A stretch of 64,000 nt of DNA, taken from contig CH003313.1 of assembly GCA_000149265.1 (NCBI GenBank), positions 126,140 through 190,139 of the forward strand, given 5' to 3'. Shown piece after piece: positions 1 to 13,139 of this stretch (position 1 is its first letter; the number at the start of each line of letters is the position of its first letter). Source of the DNA: Ciona savignyi. Taxonomy: Eukaryota; Chordata; Ascidiacea; Phlebobranchia; Cionidae. Made by a program: the position numbers and the translations under genes. Below the pieces are notes generated by a model. The model worked only from the letters and a program-made list of their open reading frames with translations, made no database searches and had not been told where the DNA came from.

Positions 1-916
1 ATTTTCGTGGAGAAATATTAAAAATGCGAGGAGTGATAGCCTTTCTTTTTCAAGGCTTCGCCTCTTATTTCTATCGATTTTACACGAATTTACAAGTGAC
101 TAACTCAGCCAATAGGAGTCGCGTTAACTTGTGGAGAAGCTCTTTTTGTCAAGCAAGTCTTTCTTTACATTCTCTGTGAATTTCGTGCCGTTGAGATAAA
201 AAGGAGAGCGTTGGTGACGTTTTCGCAGCAGGCGGTTATGCTTCGTGTTCACCAGAGCATGAATCCAGCTGGGCCTGCTGAGCGCACGATAAACAAAAAG
301 GCGGCGAGACTAGCTAGTTCGGTGTGCCCTGCTTTGAAGAATATTGGATATAGTATTTGTGTTTGTTTGCTTCTGTATGCCCTTTGTACACTTCCTTCAC
401 TGTTCTTTTTTATACTTTTTACTATTTTAGTTCTACAAAACTAAAAACTTCAATGCGTTTTGGTTCAATTTTTCATAATATAGTTAGAATAAAGGGAAAT
501 TTCAATTAGGAATAGTAAAAAAACTACTGAAGATACGAATACAGTTCAAATTTTCCTGAGTACAAAAACTATTAGACAATCTACATTCCAATTTTCATAT
601 TATTTGGGCATACCAATAATTAGTGAGTATTTCGTTTGTCAGTGCACCTCAAAATTTTCAAAGTCGAGCAAAATTTTCTTTACATAAAAAGTGGTGTTCA
701 CTAAAGTTTACATAATATATTCTTTATTGGAGGTAGATTCTAGGTGTGTGGTTTGTTTAAAAGAGGGATAAATTATCTTTCCAACCATACTAAATATTAA
801 ATCATAGCATAAATTTGTGAAAAACTGTGCTAATTCGAAAATGACCAAAAATTGTAAAAAACCCTGCGGGACAGCATGTTTAAATTAATGCATTTGGCCG
901 GGAGTGAAAGAGTTAA
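1..916. mobile_element. TTAA-flanked non-autonomous element, copy 1 (cut by window start)
   Basis: Nearly identical over its length to the element at 3778-4876, and truncated on the left by the window edge. It ends GGAGTGAAAGAG followed by TTAA (913-916). It lies in the PKD1 intron just before exon 1022-1192. No transposase frame is present; the short frame near 211-444 is not conserved in the other copy. Confidence 0.8.
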
Positions 917-1021
917 GATGTATTAATCTGAGCATTTAGTGGTTTTACACAAACAATTGTTTCTCAAATCTAAATTAATTTATAAAACTTTTGGCCTTAG
1001 TAATTGTGATTGCTTCCACAG

Positions 1022-4000
1022 AATTGGGTATTGGGGACAGGAGCAAATATATGATGATTCTGGTTTCTCAAAATACATTGACAAAAACCAGTACAAGAGC
1101 CAACTTGATTCAATGCAAGCAGATGGCTGGATAGACAGAAATACACGTGTGTGTATGGCAGAGTTCACCATGCTTAACCCTGCAACCCACTGGTAAGTGT
1201 TGAATTGTTTCTCTAATATCACAGGATTATTAGTTAAATTTTATTTTCTGGGGTAAAAAGATGTGCTAAAATGTTGCTACAGAACTAGAACTGTTAATTT
1301 TCATTGAATTTACAGGACCACATTTTGTATATGTTATAAATATTGAATATGACCCATTGAATTTAACTGGTTTAAACTGATCCATAAAATATTTGGCCTG
1401 AAGGTAGGAAGTTTTAAGTATTTAAGGATTAATATCAGGTTATGCTATAGTTCAATAATTACACTTCTGCTTTCTTTAGTCATTGTTGTAACCTTATCCA
1501 ACAGAATATCTTGTTTAATTTTTATTTAATAACTTGTGAGGAAATTTCTAGGTTCACAGTATCAACAGTTATGTTTGAGATCGGACTGACTGGTGCAGTT
1601 CGGCCATCTCATATCACACAAACATTAAGGCTGTTTTCTCCTGGTTCCTACTTCACATTAGACATGTTCTTTATCGTAAGTAAAAAGGGATTTATATTTC
1701 TTGTTTTGCTTAATATCTATTATTTTATAAACCGGTTGTGACTGCACAACATCTTATTATTTCATGTACTAATTTTAATTTTTAAATTTTTAAAACAACA
1801 AGTGGATGGTAATATCTTCTTGTATGCTGATTGCTAAGCATATTTTTCAGCATTGATGGTTATATTTTTTCAAGTTAAAAATTTACTTAGTCTAACCTAG
1901 ATATAGTGTATAGTTTAATAAAAATTAAAGATTTACTCTTAAAATTGCACAAAAGATGGCAAAAGTCGTGTAGCCGAAAGTATGCAATTTTTTTTTTTAA
2001 TTTTTATTGTGTTAAGAAATTTCAGACCTTGAACTTTTGGAAAATTATGAGGCATTTAATATGAATACAGATAAAAAATGTTTGGCAATTTTGATACTCT
2101 GTGGCATTTATAATTTAATTATGTACCTCCCATAAAAAGAAATGTTCACACCTTTCAGTTATATATATCTGTTTCATTACAAGCCAGAGGCAAGCATCTG
2201 CGTTTTGTAATAATTGCCAAATAGCCATTTCCTCCCACCCCAGTAATATGCAATTTCTATTTTTTTAATTATTTATATACAAGTTAATTATATTCACTCC
2301 GTGGTGATTGTTTTGTATTCAATCAGTATGAGGTTAACTCTGTTTTTGTTTTAACTTTGACAAAAAAATCTACGTTTCAGACTTTTATCGGCGTCATTGG
2401 AATATTGTTTTGGATTTATGAAATTGTGAAACTTACTCGACACAAGCAAAATATTTTGGTCTACTTCAAAAAGCCTGTCAACTGGATGAATAATATTGTT
2501 AACATCTCTACTTTGGCACTTTGCTGTTTGTTTATTTATAAGTAAGTAGATCGTTGACTGCATGGGATTATCTCTAATTGTTTTAATTTTCAAGTATCAA
2601 AAAGTTCTTTAAATATTAATGTAACTTGTGTTTTAATTGCACCGTTTCAACACAGAGAAATATATATGGATGAAATAATGAAAAGATACAAAAGCAATCG
2701 CTCTGGATTCACCAATTTTTACAAGATGGCTTTTGTACACCATATGGTCAAATACACTTCAACAATACTACTGACTATACTGATCATTAAGGTAAATAAA
2801 ACAGACTGTAGAAGATAGGTAAAATTTATTATATCAAACAAATACCTCGAGCAATATAAACAAAGCCAAATTAGTATATTTTTAAATGATCCAGAATATA
2901 ACTAAAGTATATTATCTAGAAATAAATCAACTGTTGTTCTTCCAATTTATATAGTATCCTTACTTTTAATAAGTTTATTAGTTTAAAAATATGTGATATC
3001 ATAAAAACCTGATATAAAATCAACAATTTAAACTCTTAATTTGAAAATAATCGACAAACTTTCTAATTTAAGTGCTGATTTTTTCCGAATTTACGTTTAA
3101 TTTTACTAGCTTTAAATAAATTTTGAGATGTTGAAAACCATTTCAGTGTGCACGGTTGATGAGATTTATCCGAAGATGGTCCACTTTTGGAGACACCATT
3201 TACACTGGTTGTCAATATCTAATTGGAACAACTTTTATACTGCTTGTTTTGATCACTGGATATGCTTTATTTGGATTTCTTGTAAGTGTTAGATATGAAA
3301 ATGTTAGGTACATAAATTAATTCTTGTTGGTTTATCTTTATAAAATATTTTCTAAAAAAACATCAATGGGTAAATATAGTTTGTAGCATCTTACTTGATT
3401 ATCTGTTAAAACGTAGTATTTGTTATGCATCTCACAGATATATCATTTATTCCACTAAAACAATGACTTACAAACACAATGTTTCTTGTGCAGATTCTGG
3501 GTTTGAATGCCCCACAGGTCGTCCCAGATTTTGCAAACTTTCAGAACAGCTTATACTCTATGTTTAGAGCCTTACGTGGACAACTGAACACTAAGCTTTT
3601 TTTCCATGTCAATCCAGCTTTCACCGTCTTATTTTTCTTTACATTCTATTTTGGTGTTTTCATCATATTCTGTAGGTAAGATACCTTTATATTTTTTATT
3701 TGATTTTTTGACACCATAAAACAGTATCAGCATCATTGTAGGATTGATCCAACAAATAATTGAAAAATCTTTACCGTTTAACTCTTTCCGTCCCAACTCG
3801 CCATATATCGCGAGTTGGTGGGAAAACATGGTATCCCGCGTTGCACATAAATGGGTGCAAATCTAAAAAACGATTTCTCCGCAATTCGTAATGGTAGAGA
3901 CCTCAGCTATGCCTCATTCGATCAAGGAAACCCTCTAATTTATTCTGTGTAATTTTCGTGGAGAAATATTAAAAATGCGAGGAGTGATAGCCTTTCTTTT

Positions 4001-7000
4001 TCAAGGCTTCGCCTCTTATTTCTATCGATTTTACACGAATTTACACATGACTAACTCAGCCAATAGGAGTCATATTAACTTGCGGAGAAGCTCTTTTTGT
4101 CAAGCAAGTCTTTCTTTACATTCTCTGTGAATTTCTTGCCGTTGAGATAAGAGGGAGAGCGTTGGTGACGTTTTCGCTACAAGCGGTATGCGTCGTGTTC
4201 AACAAAGCATGAACCCAGCTGATCGTGCTGAGCGCACGATAAAGAAAAAGGCGGCGAGACTAGTTGCGTGTGCCTTGCTTTGATGACTATCATACACTTC
4301 GAGAATTTTGGAAATAGTATTTGTGTTTGTTCGCTTTTGTATGCCCTTTTTACACTTTCTTCACTGTTCTTTTTTATACTTTTCACTGTTTTAGTTCTAC
4401 AAAACTTCAATGCGTTTTGGTTCATTTTTTCATATAATAGTTAGAATAAAGGGAAATTTCAATTAGGAATAGTAAAAAAAACTACTAAAGATAAAAATAT
4501 AGTTCCAATTTTCCTGAGTACAAAAACTATTAGACAGTCTACATTCCAATTTTCATATCATTTGGGCATACCAATAATTAGTGAGTATTTCGTTTGTCAG
4601 TGCACCTCAAATTTTTCAAAGTCGAGCAGAATTTTCTTTACATATAAAGTGGTGTTCACTAAAATTTACATAATATATTTTTTATTGGAGGTATATTCTA
4701 GGTATGTGGCTTGTTTAAAAGAGGGGTAAATTATCTTTCCAACCATACTAAATATTAAATCATAGCATAAACCTGTGAAAAACTGTGCTAATTTGAAAAT
4801 GACCAAAAATTGTAAAAAAAACACTGCGGGACAGCATGTTTAAACTAATGCATTTGGCCGGGAGTGAAAGAGTTAACAATGACTTTAAAGTCCAAAATTT
4901 AAATATTAAAATTTTTACTTGAATAATTTTGTTTCAGATTATTTTCTGCTATCTACATACAAGGATACAAAGATGCCAAATTTAAATTGAGGTTGGCACC
5001 ACTAGATATACAGGATTATGAAATGATACCATATATATGGCAACGATTAAAGTTGAGACTTGGCATCACCAAACCAAAACAGGTAAAATAATCTGGACAT
5101 GCAAACCACCAACCTGCTTTTTGCATATATCATTAGACAAGCCACTTCACAGACATTACTTTGTTTAACTTAAAAAACAATTTAAATATCAAGACTATTA
5201 AAATTAAAGCTATATGGAAAAAGTAAGTTGTTAATCATGGCCATGACTGTCATTTCAAAGGGTTATTTAAAACATAAGTTTAGTTAAATTGATCTGTGTG
5301 TGACTGTAAAGCCACATAATTGTTTTTAGTATTTATAAAGCTGGTAGTTATATATATCAAGAAGGGCTATGGCTAGTATTAACTTCATAATAAGTAACCC
5401 TGGGTATAGCGTACCAACTGTGCTTTATTATCTTTAGTACCGGCCAACAGTGCGGTTTGAAGGAATGTCCACTCCATCCTCTCGAGGTTCCTTTCTTTCA
5501 ACTGATTCATTTGGAACTTGTTTCACTGCTGGAAGAATTTCTCAGTGTTCAGATGCAACTGGTATATGGTTGTGTTAATATTTGGATTGATTTTTCCCAG
5601 TACCTGAACACAAACATTTCATATTTCATAAATGTTAAAGAATCCTGTGAATCAATGTTGGCCAGATGGTAATTTAGTTGTGTTTTGTAAAAGGAAGAAA
5701 AACTAGGATAGCTACTGCAGAATATCGTAAGGTAATCACAAGCCCAGAAAGCGGTGTGCTCTAGAAACCACTGTGTAGCCACGAGGTATACTGGTGACAG
5801 TCTATGTTATTGAGACTCTTATATATTTTTCACTGCTCTTGCATTAAATACTGATATTCTTTAAGTCACCAAGTAATAGTACATTTCTCTGACCCAATAG
5901 TATATAATAGTTTCCCCAAAATTTAATTTAATTAATATATGTTGTCTATGTTTAAGGATGTATGGTGAAGTTGTTTTTTATTTTATTTTTTTATTCAGGA
6001 ATATCTGCCTCATCATCTGACAGTGGATTGGGCACACCATCTGATCACTCTTTGTCATTGTTCGATTATCTGACATTGGAACATCCCCCTTATGAGAAAC
6101 CCATGGACAGTGTGCACCTGGATTATCTTTACAACAGACTTTCATCATACTCAGTTGATATGATGTTACATCGCTTCGAAAGATTTAATAAACTCAGTGA
6201 AGATGTTTTAAGCATTGAATCAACTTTGTTGGCTGTACGTTTTTTAATATTTTGTCTTATTAATTTATACAAACTTTGTAAATAGATGTTATCGGCTTAA
6301 AGGGGGATTAGGAAAATGCATATTACACTCCATTGGAAATCATTAGTAAACCGCCCGTTTTTTTTTGTTGATTACAATGTTTATGTGAATAGCATGTGGT
6401 CATTTTAAATACAATGTCAAATGAATTTCACAGCAGAGTTGCTTACATTTGATGATAATTATGTTGCCCCATTTAATCCAAGTACTTATTTGTTTACCAT
6501 TACATGAAAAAGGCCGAACATTTATTGGTACGGTCCTTAAATAGTTTGTTAGCTTTTAAAGCAATTACAGGGTGCAACTATTTTATCTTTAAGTTTAACA
6601 TAACTTCTCTTCTCTCAGATAACACAAAAAGAGGCTCAGCGAAAATTACTTCATCAAAAGTCAAGTGAAATTGCTGCAGCAGCAGCAACTAATAGTTCAG
6701 CCTTGTCTCAAACTACCCCTTCTAGCTCTAGTAGATGTATGTTTGTTATTTTTTTATATGCTTACCTTTGATATCCTGGAGAATCATTAAATTATACCTT
6801 TGAAAACGTGTTACTTAATATAACCTAGATATGCTCTCCGGTCTTTCAACCTGACAATCTTAATCACTCAGTTAACCTAGAAAAATCAGGAAAAGTGGTC
6901 ATTACAAACTTTGCTCCACAGTGTCTAAAGCTTGTATATTGGATGTAAGATAGTGCTTTTAGCATATATTAAGCTAAATTCAAAATAAAAATTTGAATGG

Positions 7001-8200
7001 CTGTTAAATACTAGTTCTATTAAGTTTTTATAATAGCTTGATCGTAAAAAACTTTATCGCTGTATAAATAAAATCAATTTTAATATCCTTTTACAATATA
7101 CTAGTTTAAAAAACATTTTATACATTTCACATTTAGTTTGAATATGTATACAATGTTATAACATAATATGTTTTGGTTGCAGCTACTACATCAGACATGG
7201 GAAGGGAATCCAACAGCAGAAGTTTATATTCAAGTCTAAGTTCAAACAGGTGTGTGTAAGTATGCATTGATGGATCAATATTTGCTGGTTCCCCAATATG
7301 TATTTGTATAATAAATGACTTTTAATCTCCAGAGTAGTTTTCACCTTGAAATAAAATATAAATGAAATAACACAGCAAGTGTTTCAGTGCATTGATATAA
7401 ATATTAAATGGGCTGTACATAATCTAATTACACAGTTAAATAACCCTGTAACCTGATGAAGGTATTAAGATAATCTGAAAATTGCCAATGTAATAACGCC
7501 ACTTGTGCTTTCCCATTCACAGGGATAGAATAATATCTGGTCTTACAAGATTAAATATTTTTCAAATGTTTATATTTTTATGATAGATAAACTACTAATT
7601 TCATGCTTAAGTGTTCTATATATATTTCAGTGAGAAGACACTGGTACAGGAACAACGCTTAAGTACAGTTGTGAACAGTATATTTCCACCAACTGGTGAT
7701 TCAAGTTCAATGCGTCGCCGTAGAACTGTACGCAGTAGTTCATATGGTGGTGACGTTCAATTGTCTACGAGGTTTGTAATACATTAATACTCATTTGTTC
7801 TGCTTGCAAAAGGAATTTGTATTTTCCTAAAGATAAATTAGTTAAAGCTATAACAATCCAACTTAATATTAGTTCAAATTTACTAAATACAACTGCATTT
7901 TAGTGTGTGAGGAAACTGAAATGAAACACAATGGTCAGATAGACTAACTATTTTTTTAAGGTCATCTTTAAGTGATTAGCACTCTCTTGTTTTAAATGTA
8001 TCTCATTGTTTAATTGTCATCACAGTAATGAAAAGCGGGGAACAATCAGCAGTGCCAATGCCGTGTTAAGGGTGGATAGAAAGGACAAACCAACTTTAAA
8101 AAGGAGACCACACAGTGATGAAGGAGCAAGGGTACAAGCTCAAAAGAGCAAAGATAATTTGCATAACTCACTAAAACTAACCAAAAAAACTGCATGGTAA
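1022..8200 (+). CDS. PKD1: Polycystin-1 (PKD1-type), C-terminal 13 exons
   Basis: Partial gene; the 5' part lies left of the window. Exons: 1022-1192, 1552-1675, 2381-2541, 2656-2791, 3147-3281, 3494-3675, 4938-5082, 5438-5561, 5999-6234, 6619-6736, 7183-7249, 7631-7771, 8026-8200 (stop TAA). All junctions are GT-AG and phases agree throughout, giving 637 residues. Seen in order: a polycystin-type extracellular loop (YKSQLDSMQADGWIDRNTR, then AEFTMLNP), hydrophobic helices matching S2 to S6, a pore-like FRALRGQL segment, then IQDYEMIPYIWQRLKLRLG and VRFEGM. The last two match the human PKD1 tail (QDYEM, VRFEGM) as I remember it. A coiled-coil-like stretch follows in exon 9 (HRFERFNKLSEDVLSIES), the type that pairs PKD1 with PKD2. 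The final exons are Ser/Arg/Lys-rich. Known role: ciliary or membrane receptor-channel subunit working with polycystin-2. Very confident of the polycystin-1 family; orthology to PKD1 rather than PKD1L1 rests on the tail motifs. Confidence 0.92.
3778..4876. mobile_element. TTAA-flanked non-autonomous element, copy 2 (piggyBac-like MITE)
   Basis: About 1.1 kb in a PKD1 intron. It is bounded by TTAA at 3778-3781 and 4873-4876. Left terminus TTAACTCTTTCCGTCCC and right terminus GGGAGTGAAAGAGTTAA form an imperfect terminal inverted repeat. Just inside the left end is a palindrome at 3793-3818 with arms CCAACTCG and CGAGTTGG. TTAA target duplication is the hallmark of piggyBac transposases, so I infer a piggyBac-mobilised non-autonomous element; no transposase is present to prove it. 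The high identity to copy 1 suggests recent activity. Confidence 0.75.
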
Positions 8201-8834
8201 TTGGCCTGAAGAGTTTTGTCAAAATTCAGATTTAAAATCTTTGTCATGTCACTGAAAGCAGGGTGCTTATCAAATTTCCAATGATAAAGAATTTTTTTTA
8301 ATCTGTGTCTAAATATTGACCCAATTGTGCACAACTTAAATTTGGTCTATTTCACTATTGTTTAGTTGTTTTTGTAGTGTTTTGGATAATTAAAACCAAA
8401 CGCCCAAACAACTTCTTTAAGTACTTAATGATCTGGAAAAAGTGAAATCATATAAAAAAATTAAATTACCCAATAAACCAGCGTGAAATATGGAATAAAC
8501 ATGTAATATATGAGTTGTACTTAACTGCATATTGGCAAAACTGTCTTCAAGACTTTCCCTTGTTTTTACATTGTGAACCATTTCTTCATAATAATTTCTT
8601 GCACTAATGTATATGTCATATCCTTATTAATATAGGTATGTATATTGTACAAGTCGCTGACAAAGACTTTCGGTCTGCTATGAAATACATTTCTTAAAAA
8701 TAAAAACTCTTTGTTTATAATTTCCATATTTTGTGTGTCATATGGAACACCTGTGACTGTTGCGTGTCTTCAATAGATCACTACACCCCTTCATTGGGAG
8801 GTTTTTTTCACCGTGCCGGGAAAGGAAGTGCATG
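8201..8834 (+). other. PKD1 3' UTR and downstream DNA to gap
   Basis: Follows the PKD1 stop codon. Candidate polyadenylation signals AATAAA occur at 8472-8477, 8493-8498 and 8699-8704; which is used cannot be told. No coding exon is seen before the assembly gap. Confidence 0.5.
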
Positions 8835-9157
8835 NNNNNNNNNNNNNNNNNNNNNNNNNNNNNNNNNNNNNNNNNNNNNNNNNNNNNNNNNNNNNNNNNN
8901 NNNNNNNNNNNNNNNNNNNNNNNNNNNNNNNNNNNNNNNNNNNNNNNNNNNNNNNNNNNNNNNNNNNNNNNNNNNNNNNNNNNNNNNNNNNNNNNNNNNN
9001 NNNNNNNNNNNNNNNNNNNNNNNNNNNNNNNNNNNNNNNNNNNNNNNNNNNNNNNNNNNNNNNNNNNNNNNNNNNNNNNNNNNNNNNNNNNNNNNNNNNN
9101 NNNNNNNNNNNNNNNNNNNNNNNNNNNNNNNNNNNNNNNNNNNNNNNNNNNNNNNNN
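8835..9157. other. Assembly gap (323 N)
   Basis: Run of N. Reading frames crossing it are artefacts. Confidence 1.
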
Positions 9158-9239
9158 GTGTATGGGTGCAAAATGCTGGAAATAGTTTCAACAACGAATT
9201 GGCTTAGTATCCGAATTGTTGTGAAAATATGATCCGAAT

Positions 9240-10000
9240 GTCTGGCAGATTAGTCGTGGTTTAGTGCGTCGCCTTTCACTTGTTTAAAACTGTTGCTAGC
9301 TAGTTGGTTGTGTCCAGGGTTGCCAGACGGAAAGTACGCTTTACGGCCAAACTGTTTTTGCTTTACGGCCAAAATACGGCCAATTTGTATCAAGTGCAAA
9401 ATAATCTATTTAATTTAGCCAATTGGGCTATTGATCTCTTTATTTGTTGAAAAATTGTATAATTTTGATTTCCTTCAGATTTGTCGAACCCGTTCATACA
9501 CTATATAGGAATACCTACCGTTATTATTTTGTTTTAAAACGTCATAATCAGCTTTGTGATTTGGAAATGAGACAGTTGATATTAATTTATTTCCATATAC
9601 TGTCTCTTTTTTTCCTTTATTTTTACTGTAGCGTAGAAATAATATGACACTTCGGCCAAAAACTTGACAATATGCGTATACGGCCAAATTCGGCCAGATT
9701 TTTCCGCACGGCCAAACTATTTTTTTTGCGGCCGGGACGATTTTGGTAAGGCCAAATTTCTGAAATTTGGCCGTGAAAAAGGCCAAATGGCAACCCTGGT
9801 TGTGTCCTTGGGCAAAATACTTAACGGACATTACCTGAACCCAGCGGATCAATGGGTTCTACCAAAATAAAGAAATCATACACAACACGCTGCAATAGCT
9901 CTGGTGACCCGACGGTGGGCGCGAGGTGATCTGACGATTTCCCGTGTGTTAACCTTCTTGGTTTTCTCATTTACGGCGATAAACATAAATATCCTATCCT
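9240..10000 (+). repeat. tRNA-derived SINE copy 1, split by a hAT MITE
   Basis: Head at 9240-9306 and body at 9799-10000. Recurrent landmarks: GCTAGCTAG..GGTTGTGTCC, GACATTACCTGAACCCAGCGG, GGTAACCCGACGGTGGGCGC-type, GCCCGTGTGTTAAC-type, then a tail of TATCC units. The same order recurs in the other copies listed here. The 484-bp insert at 9315-9798 is newer than the SINE. Confidence 0.85.
9315..9798. mobile_element. hAT MITE nested in SINE copy 1
   Basis: Termini CAGGGTTGCCA and TGGCAACCCTG form an inverted repeat. They are flanked by a perfect 8-bp duplication GTTGTGTC (9307-9314 and 9799-9806). CAGGG-type ends plus an 8-bp duplication define hAT superfamily insertions. The interior repeats the word CGGCCAAA many times on both arms and encodes nothing recognisable. 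Confidence 0.9.
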
Positions 10001-10460
10001 TTGTTTTCCTGCGGGAGGTGCGGAAGGGATTTCGGCAACCACAGGGGAAACCAAATTTATCTTAGTTTACCAAATTTACCTGCTTGTTACTATGGTACCG
10101 AGAGTAACTTTGGTTACAAAAGTTACCCACTTCACATTGCTATCTTATGTATTAAAATTTGCACATGTTATACTGTCCGTGGTTAAAACGGTAACTTAGT
10201 TTAACAAATTTACTCCCTAATTACTACGGTACTGCAAGCTGAAATTCAAACAGCAAACATAAACGCAAGGGTCCCATAGTTACCCAACCATAAAAAATAG
10301 TTGTGTCAGATTTAAGAACATTTCACCACATATGTTTTAAATCAAGCATCTCGATTTTGTTTTTTACTGCTTTAGGGAATTCCCCTGGATTTAGTACAGC
10401 ATAAATTTCCGTTTTTACATATCCGATTCGACGACTTCTGTTGGAGATATGGCTTGCCTT
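10001..10460. other. Intergenic, imperfect short repeats
   Basis: The words TTAGTTTACCAAATTTAC and TTAGTTTAACAAATTTAC recur near 10050 and 10197, suggesting an old local duplication. No gene is seen. Confidence 0.4.
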
Positions 10461-10745
10461 TCATAATAGGATAGGATAGAATAGGTTATTTATGTTTATC
10501 TTCGTGAATGGAAAAACCAATGGGCTATAACACACGAGCAATCGTAAGATCACCTTTTGCCCAGCTCCGGTAACCCGACGATGGGCGCGAGGTGATCTGA
10601 CGATTGCCCGTGTGATAACCCCCTTGGTTTTCCCATTCACGGGGATAAAGATGAATATCCTATCCATCGTCTGGTTACGGGAGAGATTGCAGTGTGTTGT
10701 ATATGATAGACACGTTCCTTCAATTTGGTAGAACCCATTAATGGT
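10461..10745 (-). repeat. SINE copy 2 with internal inverted duplication
   Basis: Minus-strand SINE tail (10461-10555), then the same tail module in plus orientation (about 10565-10665), then the minus-strand remainder (10670-10745). The first two blocks form a long imperfect inverted repeat. Confidence 0.8.
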
Positions 10746-13139
10746 GGAATAATATTCGACCGGAATATATTTTGGAATATTTAACAAATGTTTTTAAAAA
10801 TATAAAATATAACTAAATACTTCCGAAAATACGCTATTTATGACGATTTTTGTTGGATAATGTATCTAACGATTAGGCTATATATATGACTAAGGAGCTT
10901 TTGAAATCTCATTGAAATTTTTAGAACTTATTTAAGATGGACAGAATGTGATTTTTTCCTTAATTGTTGTAAATACCCCAACGAAACACCTTACAGTTAT
11001 CCGAAACATCAACATAATATTTAAAAAAATGGTAATTGGCATATTTTTAACCCGCCAATATACAAGAAATATCATCTAAACGGTTTATATATTATGTTGT
11101 ATGTACAGAAACATCAAGCCAAATGTTACTGGCGTCGAGTATAAACGTTGATTAGTACAGTGACCTGGCTTAACAGTTAATTGATTTGTTTTCCTCATAA
11201 ATTGGGCACATTACATGTATTGTACCGTTTTCATTGAAAAAAACAAAACAGTAGTTTTGTTTAAATCTAGTTCAAGCTTTTAGCCAAACCCTTATTTATA
11301 AACATGCATCTGTAGCTTTATATATAAAATAGTTTTATAAAACTCGGCGAGCTTGGAGTTTGAACTACGGTGTATACGCCCACCGACCTTTATTTCGAAC
11401 AATGCAAAGTTTGAATTATGTGCTATAAACGCGCATATTTCTTTTTCGTAAAATACAGAGGGAACTTTTGAACTTCAAAGTCTGACATATATGCTACCAC
11501 AGACATGGATATATTAATTCAGTGGCGTTTAATTGGGTTACATATATATGTTGAAACAATTTTAGAATTGAACAACATTGAAAGTATAAAAGTATAGAAA
11601 ACAATTTGCTAGTGTTGGTTTTACCCAAAAGTTTTAACTGTGTGTATCATGCGGTATTTTTAAATATAAGTTAAGGCTGTAACTAGGGTAACTAGTTGGT
11701 AAATTGCGTTAACCAAGTTAGGAAACGTGCAGTGCGTTAAGCTTAGATTTATAGAGTCGACAATGTATACATTCATTTTTCTTCCGTTCAAACCGTTGGC
11801 GAAACGTCACGACATAATAAATGAGTTTAAAAGATCCTTTTTGTATTCACACACAGAAACAATTTATTAATAGAGCCACAGACAGGAGAACGAGCATAAC
11901 AGTAATTCAAAGTGCTATGAGAAAACCAGCGATATGGATTTTGTTATATAATAATTAAATGGTAAGCAATTAATTTTGATTTATTAATTTTCTAAAATCA
12001 ACCAGCGCTGTGTAACGGCTAGTATTTTTATATAAACATTTAAACAGTAGTCAGCCATTAGTGTATTTTTTAGGGGTTATTTATTTATTGATCAAAAAAG
12101 GTGTTGGTTACACGTGGAAATAAAAAGCAGTTGTCCGTTGTTGTAAACTGCATCATAAATTGAAAAGAGATAGTCTTTATATGCGATCACATTGCTCTCT
12201 TTTTCTTTCGTGTTACCGCTTTGGTCACCAGCATATATTAAGGCGACTGTTATAATGTAAAGGTTTTAGTTGACATGGAACCACTTGGAACAACGTTAAG
12301 AATAATTATACTGGATGTGACCTGCATTCTGCAAGTCTTGTTTACGGGGCATCTATCCGTTGCCCTTTAAACCAGACAATGTAGACTACAGAAACTAAAG
12401 CTTCGCTCTCTCTCCTATACTTTGTTGGTATTTTTAGAAAAGTAAGTAGAAAATATTCGGCAAGACAACTTTAATTACGTAAAACGGCTATTTTGGCATC
12501 CTCCTATTCTGCTGATGGGTAAGTTGACTAAAAACTCAAAACCATGTCCAAGCCAAGTTGTATGATACACAAAGCTAAGCTGCATGATACACTTTGTGTA
12601 ATGCTCACCAACTGTTGGCCTTATTGAAACATTCCGTCCAACATTGCTCCACAATTGCATCACACTGTTAGCAAACTATCCCATAACAAAATAATATAAA
12701 GCTACTTAGCCAAATGGCACGTACAAGATCAATTCCATTTTCTATTTGCCGTTTATTATCCTACATTGCTTTGCGCCGTATCGATTATGCTGGTGATGAA
12801 CGCTAGTAGCTTTACTTGCTTGGCTTAGTTTGTGTATTTAACTGCATTGATTATTATCTGGAACCCACAAATGTACAGACAGAAAGAATCAAACCACGAA
12901 AGTTTTGTATAGAATGTAGTAAAAGAAAAAGAAACTTCATGGTACCAGAACATAAATATAGATTTATGGTCACCAGGACATTGCTGCCTTATTTTAGTGT
13001 CGATACACAGGTCTTTAGATTGTTTGTTGCTGTAACGTTATTTATTAGAATAAAAAAAAAGTATCAGCTAATATGGCTACTTATTATGGTTGTATGTAAT
13101 ATAATGTTTACTCAATCTAATTTGGCGTATTCAAGCATA
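10746..13139. other. Intergenic region upstream of the MITF locus
   Basis: AT-rich DNA with no recognisable coding exon or repeat family. An open frame covers 12816-13231 in phase with the candidate exon at 13140, but its upstream part reads as random hydrophobic sequence. I see no clear promoter element. Confidence 0.4.

Noticed and set aside
8731..9232. Long reading frames across 8835-9157 on both strands
   Set aside because: They are translated runs of N.
9475..9852. 125-residue minus-strand frame
   Set aside because: It lies across the hAT MITE and its border with the SINE; it reads repeat DNA.
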